Assembly (NCBI GenBank): GCA_024277475.1
Contig: JAJRVC010000185.1
Span: 1-17,109, forward strand
Direction: 5' to 3'
Length of the DNA stretch: 17,109 nucleotides
Origin: Deltaproteobacteria bacterium
GTDB lineage: Bacteria > Desulfobacterota > Desulfobacteria > Desulfobacterales > JAFDCJ01
The position numbers were made by a program, and so were the translations under genes. Positions 16,400 to 17,109 of the stretch are shown here, piece after piece (the stretch's first letter is position 1; every line of letters begins with the position of its first letter). Under the pieces are notes generated by a model. It did no database searches. It was not told the origin of the DNA and worked only from the letters and a program-made list of their open reading frames with translations.

Positions 16400-17109
16400 T
16401 TAAAATTTAGCCGGGTTTGCCCTGGCCCCGAGCGATTCCAAAATGCCATGCAAATATCCCAGGCTGCGTGCGGCAATGGTCTGGGGATCAGGGCCAAAGT
16501 CGAAGACCTCGACGGAGATATATCCCTGGTAATCGCCTTCGTGCAGGATCTTAAGCAGCGGGACGAACTGCAAGTCTCCGAAACCGGGTCCCCGGCCGTT
16601 GGGATCGTTGACGTGTACGTGTCTTAACTTACCTGTTGCGAGAGTTCCCCTGAGTACAGCCGGCAGTTCCGACCCGGTGCCGGCGTGGATGCCGCGACAA
16701 TCGAGCATGGTTTGAAAATTGGGGTGATCAATTTCAGCGACCATCTGAAGGGCTTCGTCGATGGTGTTTATGAAATTGGTATCAGCCGTAGTCAGGGCCT
16801 CCAGACAGTAGAAGACATCGCGTGATTGTGCCGCTTCGGCACAAACCCAAAAAGTTTCCTGTGCACGTTTCCAGGTTTCAATCGGGTCCCATCCTTCTTT
16901 AATGTTGCGCTGTTGGGGAGATCCGTGCACAAGTACCTTGCCCCCCAGGTCGCCACACAGGTCAATGAGCGCTTTGAGGTAGTCTTGAGTTTTTTTGCGG
17001 ATGCCGGCATCCGGGTGGTTGATGTACAAAGCCTCAGGCTTGACCAGCAGCCAATGGAGCCCGACGATCTCAACGCCTGCCTTTTCGGCCGCTGCGCGGA
17101 TGTTTTTTC
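16400..17109 (-). CDS. Sugar phosphate isomerase/epimerase (xylose isomerase-like TIM barrel), 5' end outside window
   Basis: The C-terminal ~236 residues of an AP-endonuclease-2/xylose-isomerase-like barrel. The frame stays open to the right edge (NIRAAAEKAGVEIVGLHWLL precedes the first drawable start), so the gene begins beyond 17109. Probable divalent-metal ligands are in order: Glu in VFYCLEALT, Asp in QTMLDCRG, His in LRHVHVND, and Glu in GYISVEVFDF. Such enzymes isomerise or epimerise ketoses, or dehydrate inosose-type polyols. It precedes two oxidoreductases and a URO-D-like protein on the same strand, a plausible catabolic operon, although a 202-nt spacer with a tandem repeat separates it from the next gene. 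Confidence 0.9.
   Translation of the reverse strand, partial: KNIRAAAEKAGVEIVGLHWLLVKPEALYINHPDAGIRKKTQDYLKALIDLCGDLGGKVLVHGSPQQRNIKEGWDPIETWKRAQETFWVCAEAAQSRDVFYCLEALTTADTNFINTIDEALQMVAEIDHPNFQTMLDCRGIHAGTGSELPAVLRGTLATGKLRHVHVNDPNGRGPGFGDLQFVPLLKILHEGDYQGYISVEVFDFGPDPQTIAARSLGYLHGILESLGARANPAKF

Overview
The window looks like chromosome of a Gram-negative, probably anaerobic bacterium. Desulfobacterota (Desulfobacterales-like) is my best guess, from the URO-D-superfamily/Gfo-Idh gene set, the HD-GYP response regulator, the relic mobile-element families and the repeat-rich intergenic spacers. No rRNA or clade-specific marker is present, so this stays an inference.

Layout. 1-1000 (+): the 3' part of a receiver-HD-GYP (cyclic-di-GMP phosphodiesterase) regulator. 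1206-2844 (-): tRNA-Pro(CGG) with its own promoter, then purA. 2845-3182: a spacer with a palindromic dispersed repeat. 3183-3641 (-): tadA. 3762-3938 (+): promoter, tRNA-Arg(ACG) and probable terminator. The TadA enzyme is therefore encoded 177 bp from the only tRNA class it normally edits in bacteria.

3942-7290 is a gene graveyard downstream of tRNA-Arg. It holds an rve-type transposase with an internal deletion, an intact DUF433 antitoxin followed by a toxin (DUF5615, PIN-like) that lost its middle, a small HWYEAHG-motif protein, a frameshifted RAYT (REP-associated) transposase tail, and a decayed SF2 helicase. That helicase is in frame, across one TGA, with a sigma-70 region-4 DNA-binding domain. 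Much of this stretch is AT-richer than the next gene.

7291-9667 (-) is a GC-richer, large 2-oxoglutarate/Fe(II) oxygenase with a C-terminal Cys cluster. Its main reading frame is long, but its first ~48 codons are offset by two one-base losses. 9668-10343 is gene-free and carries two more copies of the dispersed repeat. 10344-11450 (+) is a catalase pseudogene that lacks its N-terminal ~115 residues and has two frameshifts.

11519-12277 (-) is an apparently intact monofunctional peptidoglycan transglycosylase (mtgA). 12507-17109 (-) is a four-gene set: sugar-phosphate isomerase/epimerase (open at the right edge), a Gfo/Idh/MocA-like oxidoreductase of the 'putative oxidoreductase C-terminal' type, a classical Gfo/Idh/MocA oxidoreductase, and a URO-D-superfamily protein coupled to the latter by a 1-nt stop/start overlap. 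It reads as a catabolic module for an unusual polyol or (possibly methylated) sugar. The URO-D member lacks the usual HxC zinc motif of corrinoid methyltransferases, so its reaction is open; this is the best candidate for undescribed biochemistry here.
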